A stretch of 64,000 nt of DNA from Voacanga thouarsii (Eukaryota > Streptophyta > Magnoliopsida > Gentianales > Apocynaceae), in assembly GCA_026120185.1 (NCBI GenBank), contig JANUWF010001179.1:2521501-2585500 (forward strand), in the 5' to 3' direction. This document shows positions 61,187-64,000 of the stretch, one piece after another. Positions within the stretch are counted from its first letter, which is position 1. Every line of letters begins with the position of its first letter. The position numbers and the translations under genes were made by a program. The notes under the pieces are model-generated. The model saw only the letters and a program-made list of their open reading frames with translations, was not told where the DNA came from and ran no database searches.

Positions 61187-64000
61187 TTATTGGGTTATCA
61201 ATCCCATTCCCAACCTAGATTTAAGGAATAAGGATGTTTCTAGTCCCTTAGTTAGGGGGTCTGCAACGTTATCTTTGGATCCAACAAAGTCAACGAGACA
61301 CTACCATTTCAGACACTAACTCCCTTATAGACTTAAGTCTAACTTGGATGTGTCTCTTAGTCTTTTGATTATACTTGGTACTCTTTATCTTTGCAATTGT
61401 GGTTTGACTATCACAATGCACAGATATAGCAGTAACGGACTTGCTGATCACTGGCAAAGAGGATAATAGTCCATACAACCATTCAGCTTCCGTTCTAGTA
61501 GTATCCAAGGCACATAACTCAGCCTCAAAAGTTGATCAAGTTATCAAAGTCTATTTGCAAGACTTCTAGGTGACTGCACCACCACCTAATGTAAACACAT
61601 ATCCAATGCAACCATTGCTACCAGAGTTCTTGACTATCCAGCTTGCATCACTATACCCTTCAAGTACAGTAGGGAATTTCCCATAATGTAGCCCAAGGGA
61701 AACTATTCCCTTCAAGGAGTCCGATTTGGACAACTTGTATATCTTGCCAGCTTAGATACAGAAAATGAAATATCTGGTCTTGAGCCATTTGCAAGATATT
61801 GCAAGTTACCAATAATTTGAGAATATCTTAACTGAGACACAGGAACTCCACTTTCATTCTTGAACAAAGCTACAAAATGGTCACTTGGAGTTTTAGCAAT
61901 TCTACAATTTTGATAACCATATTTCTCAAGAACACTCTCAACATAGTGAGTTTGAGAAATGGTTATCCCCTCAGTTGAGCGAATCAACTTTAGGCCAAGA
62001 ATTACATTTGCTACTCCCATATCCTTTATTTCAAACTTACTTTTCAAGAATGATTTAGTCTCATTAATTGTCTCAACATTGGACCCAAATAACAAAATGT
62101 CATCCACATATAGGCATAGAACAAAACATGCATTACCTTTAACCTTACAGTAAACACACTTGTCATTCTCATTTATGTTGAAACCAAATGATAAAATAGT
62201 TTTATCAAATTTTCCATGCCATTGTTTGGGTGCTTGCTTTAGGCCATATAAGGATTTAACTAGTTTACAAACTTTTCGTTCATTTCCTTTAGTTACAAAT
62301 CCCTCAGGTTGTTCCATATATATCTCTTCTTCAAGATCACCATGAAGAAAAGCTGTCTTCACATCCATTTGGTGGATGGTGAGACCATATATAGAAGCCA
62401 ATGCAATTAGCACTCGAATTGTAGTCAAACGAGCAACAGGAGAGTATGTATCAAAATAGTCTATTCTCTCTTTTTATCTAAACCCTTTGGCAACTAATCT
62501 GGCTTTATACTTATCTATGGTCCCATCTGGTTTAAGTTTCTTCTTAAATATCCATTTACATCTAATTGTAGTGCACCCAGGAGGGAGATCTACCAGTTCC
62601 CATGTCCCATTGGAGACAATGGAATCCATCTCACTTTTGACAGCACCTTTCCAATACCCTGCTTCTGAGGAAGCCATAGCTGCTTGAAAAGTTAAAGGTT
62701 CGTCCTTAACATTGAAAGTGACAAAATCACTTCCAAAGTACTTGACTACCTTAGCTCTCTTACTCCTTCTAGGTTCTTCCAATTCCTCAATTTGAGTATT
62801 GGAACTATTTAGACCTACCCTCACATCATTCATCCTTTCCACATGACCAGGAATAGAATCAGATGTTAAGGTTGAATCTAAAGTAGAAACATCTTGAGGC
62901 AAACCAGTTTTCATGGGAAACACATCCTCAAAGAATGTAGCATCGTGGTATTGAATAATAGTGTTACAATCTATGCCAGGTATTTCAGACTTAATTACCA
63001 AAAACCTCATGGCATAGCTTGTTTCCACATAACCAATAAAGATAGCATCAACAGTCTTTGGTCCTAACTTCTTCCTCTTATGTTCAGGGATTAGAATTTT
63101 TGCAAAACAACCCCACACATGGAAGTATTTTAAGTTAGGTTTCCTACATTGCCATATTTCAAATGGAGTTACCTCTTTATGTTTGTGAGGGACTCTATTC
63201 AGAATATGGCAAGCCGTATTCAAAGCCTCACCCCACATATACTTAGATAATCTAGAATTCAAAAGTAAACTATTGATCATATCTTTAAATGTTCTATTTT
63301 TCCGTTCAGCAATCCCATTAGACTGGGGAGAATAAGGGGGTGTCTCCTAATGAATTATGCCATTACTTTGGCAATATTCAACAAATGGATTAGACCCATA
63401 CTCTCCACCTCTATCAGATCTTAACCTTTTAAGTTTCTTGCCAGTTTGAGTTTCAGTTTCATTTTTAAATATGAGAAACTTTTCAAGTGCTTCATCTTTG
63501 TTTTTAAGTAAGAAAACATATCAATATTTACTGCAATCGTCAATAAAAGTAATGATGTATTTTTTATGATCCCTAGTCAACAAGCCATTGAATTCACAAA
63601 TGTCTGTGTGAACTAAATCAAATATTTTTAAATTCCTTTCGATTGAGTGATAGGGTTTCCTGGTTGTTTTAGCTTCCACACACACTTGACATTTGTTCTT
63701 CTTATCAATTGAATGTTTAGGGATCAAGTCTAAATTCATCATTCTTTTAACAAAATCTAAATTTAAATGTCCAAATCTACTATGCCAAACATCAGTGGAT
63801 TCAATAATGTGCACCATAGGATAAACAGAATTCTCAACAGAAGAAGTTTTATTCAAATCAGAAATACATAGTTCAACTCTTAATTTAAATAAACCATCTG
63901 ACAAGTAACCTTTGCCAACAAAAGAATTGTAGTGCATAATCACTACTTTATTACATTTGAAAGTCAATTTATAACCCTTTCTAACTAAACATGAGCCACT
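61187..64000 (-). pseudogene. pol: Ty1/copia pol: integrase, reverse transcriptase, RNase H
   Basis: Minus-strand order: pre-integrase zinc domain HSRFGHLNLDFVKRMMNLDL to CQVCVEAK (about 63790-63675), integrase core HTDICEF (about 63605) and SDRGGEY, AERKNRTFKDMINSLLLNSR to YFHVWGCFAK; then the reverse transcriptase with WIFKKKLKPDGTIDKYKARL, QMDVKTAFLHGDLEEEIYME (about 62370-62311), SLYGLKQAPKQWH and the catalytic LYVDDILLFG (about 62116-62087); then RNase H with YSDASW, AELCALDTTRTEAEWL, HCDSQTT and KTKRHIQVRLKSI; and the usual end DPLTKG...RLGMGLITQ, stop at 61187-61189. Stops replace expected residues at about 63518-63520, 63349-63351 and 62472-62474, and frames slip near 61710 and 61290. 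It probably encodes no active protein. The lineage within Ty1/copia is not resolved. Confidence 0.9.

Larger units (their letters stand above)
59634..64000 (-). mobile_element. Ty1/copia retrotransposon, 3' part (continues past the right edge)
   Basis: On the minus strand: pol (64000 to 61187), an untranslated stretch, a polypurine tract at 60650-60666 (GATTTGTGGGGGAT on the minus strand) and the 3' LTR (60649 to 59634). The domain order integrase then reverse transcriptase marks Ty1/copia. The bases TTATT at 59629-59633 should recur after the 5' LTR outside the window. It looks the least damaged element of the window. Confidence 0.92.

Overview
The window is a nest of plant transposable elements with no recognisable host gene. 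Everything points to an AT-rich flowering-plant nuclear genome, probably eudicot and probably pericentromeric or other heterochromatin: Ty3/gypsy Athila-type elements primed by tRNA-Asp, chromodomain (Tekay/Del-like) gypsy elements with very long LTRs, Ty1/copia elements, a CACTA DNA transposon, and a piece of plastid atpA. The species cannot be named from the sequence. Every protein-coding trace is broken by stops, frameshifts, deletions or insertions.

Layout. The oldest visible layer is a decayed + strand chromovirus, here called G1 (pol at 34805-35385 and 46290-48757, 3' LTR from 48758). To its left, 1-34804, lies a minus-strand non-coding Athila-like family (L) in a tandem LTR-internal-LTR-internal arrangement; its LTRs are 33281-34804 and 17501-19059, and it runs off the left edge. 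L is split by five insertions: element A (288-15399, target duplication ATCAC), a copia-type solo LTR (19587-21366, TAAAG), a 5'-truncated chromovirus G2 (21976-27484), a plastid atpA fragment (28211-28415) and a minus-strand solo LTR S3 (28875-32771). A carries in its 5' LTR the solo LTR S1 (1548-11296, AGTAT), which itself holds the solo LTR S2 (2017-6341, AGCTT) and a copia-type LTR (from 8857). That makes four layers of insertion within L.

G1's reverse transcriptase gene is split by element B (35386-46289, AGTTG), whose gag is in turn split by solo LTR S4 (37193-41487, YGATA). G1's 3' LTR is split by solo LTR S5 (49763-55157, TTAAC, containing a copia-type LTR at 53320-54813), by a CACTA element (55438-58858, CTT), and finally by a minus-strand Ty1/copia element (from 59634, off the right edge).

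How the parts relate. A and B are deletion derivatives of Athila-like elements: both keep LTRs, primer site, polypurine tract, part of gag and the last few dozen codons of integrase, but have lost protease, reverse transcriptase and RNase H at different breakpoints. They and L could only have moved using enzymes made elsewhere. S1-S5 and the G2 LTR share a set of conserved structures near their 3' ends (a covarying hairpin with a GNRA-type loop in several copies, a second stem-loop after an ACACACGG box, and a TGAGTACTCA palindrome), all in what would be the RNA leader. S2, S4 and the G1 LTR also share a tRNA-like A-box/B-box module. These shared LTR structures are the most promising undescribed signal in the window.
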